Positions 32,100 through 44,208 of a DNA stretch of 64,000 nt are shown here, piece after piece. The stretch comes from Paralithodes platypus (Eukaryota > Arthropoda > Malacostraca > Decapoda > Lithodidae). The notes under the pieces were generated by a model. The model searched no databases. It worked only from the letters and a program-made list of their open reading frames with translations, and had not been told where the DNA came from. The stretch covers positions 11,377,479 through 11,441,478 of the forward strand of contig CM064545.1 of assembly GCA_032716605.1 (NCBI GenBank), given 5' to 3'. The first letter of the stretch is position 1. Every line of letters begins with the position of its first letter. The translations under genes were made by a program, and so were the position numbers.

Positions 32100-33560
32100 A
32101 ACATATTATACTGCAATTCTCAGTAACAGTAAAGTGACACCATGGATTGGTGATGATATAGGCTCTGGGTCTACCCTTCGAAATTTGAGCCCAAAACGCT
32201 GTACAGTACATGCCTCAGAACTGTGAAGGGAACTCCTTTACCATCTGCAACTAATCTAAATGAAAGGGCAAAACAAAATTGAATGTAAACCTGGCCTATT
32301 ATCATCAGTTTTAGCTTTATATAATGCAAAAACATAACCCGTAAGCTCTCTTGAAAGGTTAGCTGTTATCTCTATGGACGAGATAGCCATTAAATAAAGA
32401 GTGGTGTTATGAGAGTAGTACAGCCACCCATCACACCCCACATGACAAAGTACAAGTCGTTATGTTAAGGGGATTAGTAGGGAAGTGGAAACAACCTATT
32501 TAACACCAGTTTGATGAATCAAATATGCAGAATATAATGCTTAAGGTAATTTGAGAAGTTGAAAATGCCTTCTATGAAGTAGTATTAATAGTGCATGATT
32601 TAAGATCAAATAACCTCCGGATTGGAAAGGACTATATAATTGATGCTTTTCATGCAAAGAAAACTTCCTCCTAAAATCTGTGTACAGACAGGAATATTTT
32701 TGTGCTTGCAGACGCTGTTCACATGGCTAAACTGATCAGAAATAACTTTCTTGCTTCAGGGAAGAACAACAGAACATTTCCGATTCAGTAATTCGTCAAA
32801 TGATGAGTAAGACAAAGAATGGCTTAACATATCAACTTACACAGTGTCATCTTAATGTTTGTGGGCAACAAACACAGCGTGTTAAGACAGTATGCTGTGC
32901 AATTTCTGTCAAAGTCATGTGAAAGTGCCATTGATTATTTAGGGGAAAGAGAGCTTGTAGAGAGCAACAACTGGAACGAGACTGCAAACTGGTATGATAT
33001 AATGAACTCCTCTTGTATGTATGGTGACGCATTTAGAATTAACTAATACTACTTGTATTAGGCAAGTGAGTGGACCATTTGAACACCCAAATGGTGTGAG
33101 CTTCAAGTTTAGGCTTAACACATTCTTGCTAGGAATAGATGTTTCACTGGTCATTGATAAGGTTCCTTCAGATAGCCAAGATGAGAGTCCTGATTAATTA
33201 TCAAGTCATGTTGTGTCAGCAATAGTAAATCTAAGTAGACGCTTTGGTGAATGTAATCTGGCAGTGGAAATGTGCCTAACAAATATTTTATAATTACAAG
33301 GAATTGGCGTTTGATTTGGGAAATACAAACAAATGTATGTCTTATTAATTAAGTGGGTGAAGATATTGCAATATCATCAATCAGAATAGTGATAGAGAAA
33401 GAATTGCTTCGCTACATAGGTGGCTATATAGTAAAAAAGATTGTCTGATAGATCCGTATTAATTAAGTGAAACACTGTAACTGAACCATGAACTGGAAGT
33501 TATTCATAGAGGAGAACTCAATTTCCCTTCAAATTCTTTGTTTCCTAATTAGCCAGCATG
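32100..33560 (+). pseudogene. P-element/THAP9-like transposase relic
   Basis: Plus-strand coding relic in shifting frames with many stops. Recognisable blocks in the family's order: VISMDEIAIK (about 32363), NNLRIGKDYIIDAFH (about 32613), LADAVHMAKLIRNNFLAS (about 32705), NGLTYQLTQCHLN (about 32818), AVQFLSKSCESAIDYL (about 32893), ETANWYDIMNSS (about 32976), FKFRLNTFLLGIDVSLVIDK (about 33102) and ELLRYIGGYIVKKI (about 33400). Together they match the RNase H-like fold, insertion domain and C-terminus of P-superfamily transposases. The THAP domain and terminal repeats were not found. It is long dead. Confidence 0.75.
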
Positions 33561-34959
33561 AGGGAAGTATTCAAGGCAGTACAGTCTGGGACTAAAGTCG
33601 TGGTATGGATCTTCATCCATTCATTAGTGCCCTCTGACGGCGGTAAATGAATCAATCCGAGATATGATGTTTGTGGCTCTCCATAGATGCCTCTGTTCGA
33701 CACGTCCAGGTAGCGCCAAAAGTAATGAGAAACTTACTGTTTTTTTGGTGGATTACGACCATGCCAATTAGAACACACACACACAAACACACACACACAC
33801 ACTACTTCATTATCAGAATGCAAGGAATATTAGTATGCTCTACAACTATAATTAATGTATTAATGTATTTATGCTAGTTTTACTCCTGCATAGGAAAATA
33901 ATAGAAACGAAATGAGAATACTGTATTTAGACGCCGTTCCGTATTTTAAAGATTGAATATAAATTAATGTTGAAACATAGCAATTTAGATAAGGCACACC
34001 AAGTATTCTAGCTTACTAGGGAAAGAACATATAGTGGATACAGTATACACAACCTTTGTAAGTGAATGCATCACAAGTATATAGCCTCTTATAATTTAGT
34101 CATATTTCATGTAGGAATTATATATACACAGGTAGGTTACACTTATTTCTTAGAATGATATTATACCTAGTGGATATTGGCAATACTATGACTTTTTGCG
34201 TAAAAAATCTACTCAACCTGATCATGCTGTGACCTATTTGTGGGGGATTTTTATGAATAATTCTGTCCCTTACCACACTAATCAAAATTAAATAAAGAAA
34301 ATGGAAGGAATAAACTTAAATAAATAGATAGGTTACCAGGATGTTATATAAAGATGGTATTGCCTATCTTCTCAGAAACCCCTAGCTAGACATTGTATAA
34401 ATGGCCATATATATCAATCGACTTAGCGATCACTGGGGTCCTGGTGTTGATCAGAGGATCCCGACTATGGTCGGTGGGTAGGCAGGGAGTTAAAGGTTCC
34501 TAATCTCCGGGCCGGACACAGGGAGCGAAGCGAGAGGTCACGAGACCCTTGTTGGTAGTTCCAGGTTTTAAAGAGATCTGGTCGGGATTTTTATTCCGAC
34601 CCCTAAGTTAACTATATACAAATTTGTTACCGAGGGTTCATTCCCTTTTCACGAAATCATATAAATAATAATCAGCATTTAAATTATATAATTATCAAGG
34701 TAAACATCGTTTCACAACGATTTAGTGAACATAATATCAAGAAATTAACGACCCTAAAGCAAACGGTGGATCGCGTATGCGGTCGCGGGAATATTTAAAC
34801 TGATCCTCTTTACAGTTCTTCTAAACTTATTTCTACAAGGTTTTATAACTAAATTAACTTGGCCAAGGTAATCTTATACAGTACTAAATTACTTAATATT
34901 AATTAATCTCTACAATATATACAATCACCAGGTTCTGGTAGGAAATTGTTCACTCTAGT
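33561..34959. other. No gene seen; (CA)n at 33771-33801
   Basis: AT-rich DNA. A short CA microsatellite sits at 33771-33801. The stretch 34430-34620 is less AT-rich and contains CCCGACTATGGTCGG, but I could not assign it. Confidence 0.4.
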
Positions 34960-35470
34960 GAGGTTACCCTATCGGAAGGTTGTTGCCAACAGTCCCCAGA
35001 TACCGGTGTAGTCAATTTATTTCTCACACTATTCCTGTATCTGATTATTTCTCAAACGTTACCCAACTCCTCCGTCAGTGGTGGCAAACAGATTGGACAT
35101 CCATAACAAATAACAATCTACACTTCACTAAACCTACCATAACTCCCTGGCAGTGTTCTTGTCTTGGTTCGCCTAAGATTCGGCCACAATACGTTCATAC
35201 ATGTTTTTTTGTTTTTATATCGGGGGATGTCCCCACGCTTTGCCCTTGTTACCAGGTTCCAGTCACAGTCCAACATTTGTTGATAGACTGATCCTAGTTA
35301 TCTGGTGGCCATCAATAAGCCTTCCCTTTCTTATTCTCCCTTGACCGCCCTCTTCCCTAGCCGATCTGCTTAGGCTTAGCAGCTCCCCTTCATTTTCTCT
35401 CCTACAGATTATGCAATATCTAACCCTTGCCCGTCTTCTCCCTCATCTTTTGTTTACTTGGTATGAATGT
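34960..35470 (+). pseudogene. Non-LTR retrotransposon C-terminal (RNase H end) fragment
   Basis: The segment at 35025-35290 reads HTIPVSDYFSNVTQLLRQWW and continues …LHFTKPTITPWQCSCL…, then (shifted) …SGDVPTLCPCYQVPVTVQHLLIDC. This is the common C-terminal pattern after RNase H in I/R1/jockey-type elements, where a Cys cluster precedes HLL-x2-C. It is truncated upstream and contains frameshifts. The clade is uncertain. Confidence 0.6.
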
Positions 35471-35489
35471 TTTAATGATATCCCATTAA

Positions 35490-35927
35490 CCCGGCCAGCC
35501 CCAGCGACGCGTCTGACGAGTCACCTATGTATGTAACGCCAAGCCCCAGCGACTCGCCTGACGAGTCACCCTTTTAGCTCAATCGTAAGGCTCAGAGTGG
35601 GTCTACCTAGAGGGCTCAGATTTGTATGGGAACTGTGTAAGTATCCCACGCACCCATGCCGATAGTTGAAAACTCTCAAAGTCCAACCGCGTGCGCGTGA
35701 GCGCGCAAAAACATGTGTTTTGGGGGAAATTGCCTTAAAATTTTTACTCTTGTAAAATCCGTTTTCGGGGGCTGTAGGACCATTTTTTGAGCTTTTTGAT
35801 CGGTTTTTCGTGGTTTTTCCTTCATTCCTAACCCATTCGCTATTGTTTCTGGAAAAAAAAAAACTATTTTCAAAACCGGCCGATTTCTGGTGGTACATTT
35901 ATTAATAACTAGCCGGGGCTCAACGGG
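35490..35927 (+). mobile_element. TTAA MITE family P3
   Basis: 438 bp between TTAA 35486-35489 and 35928-35931. Termini CCCGGCCAGCCCCAGCG and, inward from the right, CCCGTTGAGCCCCGGCT form an imperfect ~17-bp inverted repeat. Near the left end a ~26-bp direct repeat (GCCCCAGCGACGCGTCTGACGAG… at 35498 and 35550) resembles subterminal transposase-binding repeats. No transposase is encoded. Only one copy is in this window, so no empty site is available. Confidence 0.7.
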
Positions 35928-36135
35928 TTAATAACAAAATATTATATTCCAAATAACCTTAATTCCATTTTAATGTATAGTAAACAATTTAATTAAGTAT
36001 ACTGTGTGAGTTTAATTTACTTGATATACACGATATACACTACAAGTTAAGTTCAAGGACACAATAAACTTGTCTTCTTTTAATCATACCCACAAAGGAG
36101 AAAGGGATGTTTTATTATTTACAAGGACACGCCAA

Positions 36136-37230
36136 GTTTAAAAACTCCATAGACGAGTTATCTATGTATGCATTGTGTTCAAATTTATACCACAAGTACA
36201 CTTTGACACGCTGAATCGAATGGCGCTAACATAATTGAAATCGGACCATTAGTTTTGGATTTCGAATGTGACTTGGCCTCCCAGAACGGCCTAAATGACC
36301 AGTTTTTGGACATTAAAAGTCCTCTGTAGCCCAACCTATAAGTCCTAGGGAAATCTACCTGGTGCCATTCGATTTATATTGACGAGCAGCTTCCAAAAGT
36401 CGTCTTCGATTGCATTTTCGACCAGCCATTCGCCCAGAATCGAAAATATAGTTTCCAAAATCCCTGGGTTGTTTGGTGTGCAGTTTGGTGTGCTTTAACC
36501 CATGACAATTTTTGCACTTGGCGGGTGACTTTCGATTTTTGAGTTTTCAAGGGTATATCTGGATTCGTCACGTCGTTGCGATTCCGACGGTATATGGATT
36601 ATTTAATTTTAACAACTTTTTAGGCCCAATAGGCCTATTTTAAAGTTTAAAAACTCCATAGACGAGTTATCTATTTATGGATTTTGTTCAAATTTATACC
36701 ACAAGTACACTTTGACACGCTGAATCGAATGGCGCAAACAAAGTTGAAATCGGACCATTAATTTAGGATTTCGAATTTGACTTGGCCTCCCAGAATGGCC
36801 CAAATTACCAGTTTTGCGACTTTAAAAGTCCTTTTTAGCCCAAACTATAAGTCCTAGGGAATTCTACCTGGTGCCATTCGATTTCTCTTGACGAGCTGCT
36901 TTCATACATGATCTTAGATTGCATTTTCGACCAGCCATTCGCCCAGTATCGAAAATATATTTTCCCAAATCCCTGGGTTTGTTTGTGTGCGGTTTGGTGT
37001 GCTTTAGCCCATTACAAATGTTTTCACTTCGCGAGCGGGTGACTTTCGAGTTGTGAAGGGTATATCTGTATTTGTCACGTCGTTGCGATTTCAACGGTAG
37101 GCTATATGGATTTTTTATATATATATATTTTTTTTAGGCTCAATAGGCCTATTTTAATGTTTAAAAACTCCATAGACGAGTTATCTATGTATGGATTATG
37201 TTCAAATGTATACCACAAGTACACTTGTGG
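36136..37230 (+). repeat. ~510-bp tandem repeat, 2.1 copies
   Basis: Units start at 36136, 36645 and 37159 (GTTTAAAAACTCCATAGACG), spacing 509 and 514 bp; the third is cut at about 37230. Copies are roughly 90% alike with indels. It is satellite-like, and the small minus-strand frames in it (36374-36571, 36864-37094) are not credible genes. Confidence 0.9.
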
Positions 37231-37264
37231 TTGTGAGAGTCAAAACTTGTTGCTTCCATGTAAA

Positions 37265-39362
37265 TAATATAAGAACATAAGAACATAAGAAAATGGGAGT
37301 CTGCAGAAAGCAGATTGGCCTACACAAGGCAGATCCCTGTCACACCCAACCCTAATTATAAGCCCAGCTTAAAATTACCATTAGGACTTACCTCACCGAA
37401 ACGGTCAGAGGTCAGAAAAACGGTGATCTGCAGATCCCCACACCTGGGCCACACCTGCCAGATCACCCTCACACCCAACCCTTCTCGTCCATATGCCTAT
37501 CTAATTGTATCTTAAAGCTCCCTATCGTTCTTGATCCCACTATAGCACTTGGTAGCCTATTCCACCTATCTACAACTCTGTTACCAAACCAATATTTGCC
37601 TATATCTTTCTTGAAACGAAATTTATCTAATTTGAAACCATTTGTACGAGTTCTTTCGCTATCACTGAGCTTTAGTACATTTTTCATGTCCCCTTTATTA
37701 ATCCCACTAACCCACATGAATACCTCTATCATGTCCCCTCTAACTCTGCGTCTCTCTAACGAATGTAAACCTAATTTCTTCAACCTTTCTTTATACGGAA
37801 GATTTCTAATATTATGGATCATTTTTGTCATTCTACGTTGTACTCTCTCCAATGAACCTATGTTCATTCTGTAATAAGGACACCACAATTGAACAGCATA
37901 ATCCACATGGGTCTCACTAATGACAAGTAAAGTTTTAAGATAACATCAGCAGTTCTGTTACTCACACTCCTAGAGATGAACCCGAGAATCCTGTTTGCCT
38001 TGTTTCGAACGCTTATACACTGTTTTCTAGGCTTCAAATCATTGCTAACAAACACACCTAGATCTTTCGCACAATTCGAGTTTTCTAATTCCATATTAGC
38101 TAGTTTATATTTAACATTTGTATGCATCTTCCCTATCTTTAATACCTTGCATTTGTCAATGTTAAACTTCATCTGCCAATTTACTGACCATTCGTGTAAG
38201 GTATCTAGATCCATTTGGAGGCACTCTATATCTCTATCTGAATCAATTTTTTTCCCCATTTTAGTATCGTCTGCAAATTTACTTATCCTACTAGTTATAC
38301 CTAAATCAAGGTCATTTATGTATATAACGAACAACAGAGGACCTAATACAGATCCCTGGGGGACACCACTTTTTACTGCTCCCCATTCTGACTTCGTACC
38401 ATTTATGCTGACTCTCTGCTTCCAACCAATTAGCCATGACCTAATCCATCCCAACAATGCCCCACCTATTCCATGTGCCTCAACCTTTCTCATCAATCTC
38501 TCATGGGGGACTCTGTCGAAAGCTTTACTGAAATCTAAATATATTATATCATATGACTTGTCATTATCTACTGCTTCATATACCTCTGAGAAAAAACTAA
38601 GCAAATTAGTAAGGCAAGAACGTCCCTGAGTTAATCCATGCTGAGAAGAATTTATTAAATTAAATGTATCTAAGTCGTTTCTAATATTACTAGCAATAAT
38701 TGACTCTTGTAGCTTTCCTATGATTGATGTAAGACTAATGGGATGGTAATTGGATGCTATTGATTTGTCACCTTTTTTGAAGATCGGAACTACGTTTGCA
38801 AGCTTCCAAGCTTCTGGAACTATACCTGTCTCTAATGACTTGTTAAATAGAAATGTTAATGGGTAACTTAACTCATCCCTACATTCTTTTAATACTCTAG
38901 CATATACCTCATCAGGACCAGGCGATTTATGAGGTTTCAGTCTGTCAATTTCCTTAAGCACATCATTTCTACTTATAGAAACCGTACTTAACCTATTTTC
39001 TATACTATCGCTATATACCTTACAGACTTCTGGAAACTGTGCCAAATTTGCATTAGTGAAAACGGAAAGAAATTGACTATTTAATGTACTGCACATTTTT
39101 ATATAATTTTCTGTAATTTCTCCTATCGAAGTTTTAAGGGGACCAACTACATCTCTAACCTTGGATTTATATAGTTGGTAAAAAACTTTAGGATTATTTT
39201 TTGAGTCATTGGCAACCTTAATATCATAATTTATTTTTTCTTTCCTAATATCCTTTTTTACCTGTCTTGATAGACTTTGATAGTAAGCAAGTAGGTGAAT
39301 TTCGCCTTTCCTAATTTTTCTATATATTCCTCTCTTTTGTCCTAGATCTAATAGTCTATTAA
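37265..39362 (-). mobile_element. CR1/L2-like non-LTR retrotransposon, 5'-truncated
   Basis: Minus strand. The 3' end carries an 8-bp tandem tail (TAAGAACA repeated, 37268-37290 on the plus strand), typical of CR1-type 3' ends. Coding runs from 39362 (truncated) to 37490. It abuts, head to head, a plus-strand L2-like fragment starting at about 39367. Confidence 0.85.
37469..39362 (-). pseudogene. CR1/L2-like reverse transcriptase (one frameshift)
   Basis: Long frame from 39362 to 37864 (in-frame ATG at 39096, although the frame is open upstream). It contains KPHKSPGPDEV, EAWKLANVVPIFKKGD, YLDFSKAFDRVPHERL (motif A), KSGVPQGSVLGPLLFVIYIN (motif B) and KFADDTKMG (motif C, catalytic Asp pair), then MKFNIDKCKVL and DLGVFVSNDL. 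A frameshift in 37864-37906 leads to the final block VQRRMTKMI…LGLHSLERRRVRGDMIEVFM…WNRLPSAIV. The endonuclease domain is missing because of 5' truncation. Apart from the frameshift it is well preserved and probably fairly young. Confidence 0.9.
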
Positions 39363-39366
39363 GGGT

Positions 39367-40455
39367 CTCTCACCTGTACAATCTCAAAATTTGCTGACGA
39401 TACAAAAATTGTAAATAGCGTACTCTCAAAAGATCAAGTTGACGATATGCAACACAATCTAGATAAATTGTCACATTGGGCTAAAATTTGGCAAATGAGT
39501 TTCAATGCGGATAAATATAAGGTACTACATATCGGATACCTAAATGAGAAAGCAAACTATTCGATGAATGGCACTCAGCTTAAGAATGTAAACAGAGAAA
39601 CCGATCTGGGAGTAACAATATCGAGTAACCTAAAACCAAGTCAACAATGTTCAGAAGTTGTTAAGAAGGCAAACAAAATAATTGGCTTTATAGGCAGGTC
39701 ATTTGAGCATAAATCCAAAGACGTTATCCTAACCCTTTACAATTCCTTAGTCCGCCCTCTTCTGGAATACTGTGTTCAATGCTGGTGCCCGTATTACCAA
39801 AAAGACATAAACAAGCTAGAACGAGTTCAATGTAGAGTTACCAAAATGATACCTAGCCTAAAGAACAAATCATACGAAGAGCGTCTTAGAGAATTAAATC
39901 TATTTCCTTTAACGCAGCGCAGATTAAGAGGTGACTTAATTCAAGTGTTCAAAATCATCAAAGGCATCGACAATATGAACTGTAGTAAGTACTTCACTAT
40001 CGACCAATCTAATTACACGCGGGGAAACGGTTACAAAATTATTGGTAAATCTTTTAACTCACACGAATCTAAGAATTTCTTCTTCAATCGAGTTGTCAAC
40101 TTGTGGAATGGGCTTCCCCGAGACGTTATAGACTGCAGCACTGTTGATTCATTTAAACTCCGCCTAGACAAATATCTCGCATCAAACCCGCGACTGACTG
40201 CGTTTGTAAATGAATAACTTTATTTTATCCTCCCCTCAGTTACTAACCCATATGTCCCCTACTAACTTCCTAGTACTGCCACGGACATTAGTTCCATGGC
40301 AGTAGTTCCCTTTCCAATGTTCCCTTACCCACTCTAAACCACTGTTTGGACACTTGATCCTCAGTGTTTTGGAGGACAAGCAGCCTAGAAGGGTCACTAG
40401 ATATGTTGTTGCTTGATTTCCTTTGTACTCCTTTGTACTCCTTTGTACTAGACTG
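39367..40455 (+). mobile_element. L2/CR1-like non-LTR fragment, plus strand
   Basis: 5'-truncated at about 39367. The coding part ends at 40217; the 3' UTR shares GTTTTGGAGGACAAGCAGCC with the minus-strand copy at 59992-61905. It ends in three copies of the 10-bp tail TCCTTTGTAC (about 40419-40448). Confidence 0.8.
39372..40217 (+). pseudogene. L2/CR1-like RT C-terminal part
   Basis: Starts inside RT motif C (SKFADDTKIV) and runs without stops to 40217. Further blocks are WQMSFNADKYKVLHIG, DLGVTISSNLKPSQQC, SLVRPLLEYCVQCWCPYY, RRLRGDLIQVFKI and FFFNRVVNLWNGLP. This is the thumb and C-terminal region of CR1/L2-type RT. With the palm's motifs A and B missing it cannot be active. No stop in ~280 codons suggests a recent insertion. 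Confidence 0.85.
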
Positions 40456-40484
40456 TTTAGTTGATAAGGAAGTACCTCTTTTAG

Positions 40485-41046
40485 TGTCGAGCATTACTAC
40501 CGTTGCGCATTTATAGTATTCTCGTGTCAGTTAAAATTATATGTCCTATCTTTTAGTGTATTCCATTTACATGTGTGGTGTCCTGTCTCCTGCCTTTATA
40601 TAGTTTAAGATACGAGCATCTTATGAGCATCAGACTTTCTTCAGAAGTTTCCAGGTCTATGCTGTAGGACTATACTTCACTTTCTTTCAGATAGGAGTGA
40701 AGAGTTTATTGTTGTTTAGAGTAACTGTATTAAAGCATCTTTTCATTGTATTAAATCTTGCAGTGATTTAATTTATCTTTCCCTAGATTCTTGTTTATGC
40801 ATTTTAACGTAACTTGCATCCTGTGTGTTATCAGGCTATACCAGTGTGGGTTAGCCTGAAGTAGAGTACATTTATGCCCAGTTAAGGATACCCCGTTATC
40901 GCAGATTAACTCTGGAGGGTATAGGTGTTTTGTTCGCCGGCATATAAGTTCAAGGGTTTGGATCTATCGTACCATTGTTGTATAGTGCCCTATTACTAGT
41001 CCAAGCATTAAGTGCCCTTCTTTTATTCGTAGCCCCGGTCGTAACA
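40485..41046 (+). repeat. Solo LTR related to Gypsy-A's LTR
   Basis: Begins TGTCGAGCAT and ends GGTCGTAACA, flanked by TTAG on both sides (40481-40484, 41047-41050). The last ~170 bp resemble the Gypsy-A LTR end (GTTTGGATCTATCG against GGTTGGATCTAGCG; ACTAGTCCAA against CCTAGTCCAA). An alternative start at 40556 (TTAG|TGTATTCC) gives a shorter LTR. No internal region is present, so LTR-LTR recombination removed it. Confidence 0.6.
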
Positions 41047-41050
41047 TTAG

Positions 41051-42144
41051 ATTGTATTGTTAGGCATATTTCAATGTATATGCATATCTGTATAAGTATA
41101 TATAATGTGTAAGACATTTATTTTATATGTAAAAGAAGTATGTTCCTAAAAATATGGCAACAGGCAGTAGGATGGCAACACTTTTTGTATTTATATGCTA
41201 GTTAGCAACTCACAGATGATTTAGGGTGGGTATTTAAGCCTCACTTTCCCCCTGTTTTCTTGTAATACCCTGAAGATGTCTTGAGAGAATAGACGAAAGC
41301 TTGGTGTTCCATTGTTTCAATTTTCCTAGCGAGTTTTACTACATAATTTGATCACACGTATTTGTGATTTTACCTCCATATATATATAAATATATATATA
41401 TATTTATATTAAGTAACATCGTTCAACCCAATCGTTTTATTGGAGCTCCTTGCAATTCGCTCAGGGCTTCAGATATGGCGCTAAGGTGAAGTATATTAAA
41501 CAAAAATTAGCAGGAAAATAGGTGGTTGGTCATATACTTACCAATAGAAGCCGCCGTTGTAGAAGGGTTATTGTTACGGGATATAAAAACTGTAATAAGT
41601 GTGAATGATAAGGAGAGCATTCGAGCAATTACATTAAAATTGGGAGAATTTGTTTATGGAAATATCTTTGAAAAGGTTACCACATGCTCACTATTTCAAG
41701 ACTATTGGAGAAATTCAAGGTTCAGAGAGATAATCATAAGGAGTGGGTGAGCTGGTCATCAGCTGGACCTGTTCTATGTCAACCAGATATATTTGTCAAT
41801 CTACCGCACAATTGCTTTGTTTTATTATGCTAAAAATAGTAAAAATAGACAGCCCCGTCTAGGAAAGTGCGACCTCCTCTGCAGACGAAAGGCTTGTGGA
41901 ATTTCCTGTATTCCTATTTCTCACCCAAACCCACGGTTGCTTGTTAAATTTGTGTGTCTTATAAGTCAGGGGTAGGGGTATCAGGTTGACCGCAATTAGA
42001 CAACATACTCAATTAAGTACAAACATAATGCTTCTTAGTCCTCTAATTAAAGAATATTTGTCTTACTACGTTAAATAATGTATTTAATGATGTATGCCTT
42101 TTGGTTAGTGGATTTTGTTTTCCACGATACCCTTTATATACTGT

Positions 42145-42200
<56 letters not shown>

Positions 42201-42241
42201 TTTTATTTATTTGTGTATTTAATCATATATATATTGTTTTT
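41051..42241. other. AT-rich spacer with (TA)n and a Penelope-like terminal motif
   Basis: 41270-41312 reads CCCTGAAGATGTCTTGAGAG and AATAGACGAAAGCTTGG, reminiscent of Penelope-like element termini. A (TA)n microsatellite lies at 42147-42196 directly before the 3' end of non-LTR copy gamma. No gene seen. Confidence 0.4.
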
Positions 42242-42755
42242 TTCTATGTGAGTGAGGGAGACAAAAGGCAGAACTGCCTCAGGCGAGGTCCTCTCCCAGA
42301 GTTGAAAGAGTGACAGGGCCAAAATCAAGGGACTGTTTGAGCCAAAACGCCTGGACACACAGAGTTAGAAGAAATTTACGTCATAGGAAGAGGGAAAGAC
42401 TGATTTTGGGAGAGAGTTCCAGAGATCAGCTGTTGAATAGAAGAAACATTTAGAGTAGTGTTTCACTCTTGGGTTGGAGAGTTGCACAGAGTAGAGGTGG
42501 GATTGTGTTGCAAGACGGGTGCTACATGTTCTACGACGAGGTGCTGGTATACACTGAGAGAGCTCTGAGGAACACTGATTATTTTGATAGCAGTAGAATA
42601 GTGCGAGAGGTCAGAGAGATGCAACATTGTAGAGAATTGGTGAGTGGATGTGCTAGAAGTGCTGTATGAGAGGATCCTCTCCACACAAGTGAACAATAAT
42701 CAATACATGGATTCATTGTTCCCCCGTACAGAGAAGCAAGAAGCTGCGCAGGGGT
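42242..42755 (-). mobile_element. Non-LTR copy gamma, 3' part (split by Gypsy-B)
   Basis: Matches the alpha 3' region (11592-12130) in the same orientation, including the GGCAGAACTGCC end. It breaks off at GCAGGGGT, where Gypsy-B starts; the rest resumes at 56010. GGGT is duplicated (42752-42755, 56010-56013). Confidence 0.8.
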
Positions 42756-44049
42756 TGTGACGATGTTCCTTCATCGTAAGCTATATATAGTTTTAAATAG
42801 TCTATATAGCCTATAAATTACTATGTTGCATTGGTCATAATATTATATTCACAGGGTGAATATATCATACATCTCACGGTAATTTCAATAGTGCGTGAAG
42901 CAGTGATCAACCCTGCTTCATATTATCCGTATATTACCGTCTGTCCCAGTATATGATCGCCTGCTTCATATTCTTATTATTTCGTTCAATGACGTGGTCA
43001 CTTTGCGTTTCCATTCTCAGTGGCTGTCGTCTGCAGATGTTTTAATTGTGTATTGGTTTATTGGGGGCTATTAATAATACATTAACACAATGCATATATA
43101 TATGTTATGCATTGCATACATTTTGTATTTAGTTATTTAATCCTATGTGGTCCTCCTTACATTGTACATTACGTTACATTGGTTACATTGTGCATAACAG
43201 AACCATCGAGCTGGTTCATGTGGAGCCACCTGTCGTCGTCAGTGTGCGCCAGATGGAAGTCAGTCCGCATTCAGTTATCGAGGGAGCAACACCTACCTGT
43301 CGCATTCTCTCCTCTTGGCATTTGTTTATATATTCTTTATTTCATTCATTGGCATTATTCATTTATATAAGCAATCTAAGGACGTGTGTGTGGCTTGTGT
43401 GTCCCTTCCTAGTTTATTGTTTGTTTTTCATATCTGTTTTTATTATTGTTTTAGTGCCGCAACCTTGGCCTGGTTAAGGTAAATATATTTGTTTATGTGC
43501 ATTATTCTAGTTAGGAGTCCAGACTATTGGGGTGCCTGGTTCGAAGTAGAGGGTGGAGGACTTCGTTAGTCTTCTGTTACAGGGAGGATTACTTCGGCCC
43601 AGGCCAACCAATGGTCTGGACAGCTTAAGTGGGTGGTGGTTGATTGGTGTTTTATTTGATAATTATTATTATTAATTAATTTTGCATTTATTATTGGCTG
43701 GTATTTAACGTAATTGTATTAACGTAAATTAAATCAGAGCTTTTTTTTTTTTTTTTTGCAGCTTAGAAAGGGTCCTCCTCAGTATTCCCATTTGGTACTG
43801 AGTGTTGAAAATAGTTGTGGCTCAAGATATCTTTTCACCACAACTAGTGGTTCCAGTTTTTGCATTGTGTGTATAACGGAACCAGTTGGGGGATTGTCTT
43901 CACCTTTGGTCCCCAGAGAGCCTGGAAGTTGCGAATAAGCTCTGTTCTGTTGCGATAGGCTGTATTACGAGTTGAGGCTACGGAGGTGCTGAGTGTTTAC
44001 CTGTCTGTGTTAGTCCATGGACTAGAAGCCTCTACTGTCAGTCGGAACA
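42756..44049 (+). repeat. Gypsy-B left LTR (1294 bp)
   Basis: TGTGACGATGTTCC…GTCGGAACA. It pairs with the right LTR (1286 bp once element II is removed), with a few percent difference by eye. It shows the uninterrupted site CTAGTTAGGAG (TTA 43511-43513) that carries element II in the right LTR. It contains a T-run at 43741-43757. Confidence 0.9.
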
Positions 44050-44050
44050 G

Positions 44051-44070
44051 TGGCGACCTCGCCAGGATCC
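44051..44070 (+). promoter_or_regulatory. Gypsy-B candidate primer-binding site
   Basis: TGGCGACCTCGCCAGGATCC starts one base after the LTR end. It shares TGGCGACCT with Gypsy-A. Confidence 0.6.
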
Positions 44071-44208
44071 TTTTTAAGCTGAATAACTCTTTGTTTTATG
44101 TAAATATCAACCACCACTTTATTTTTTTTTCTGTGAATTTTGTTTGTGATTTTTGAGGGTTGCCCACACAGTCCTTTTGTTGTATTGCATTGACTCGACT
44201 ACTCAACC

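Noticed and set aside
34430..34620. A GC-richer block with CCCGACTATGGTCGG as an LTR or RNA gene
   Set aside because: No matching partner in the window, no clear termini and no recognisable RNA fold by eye.
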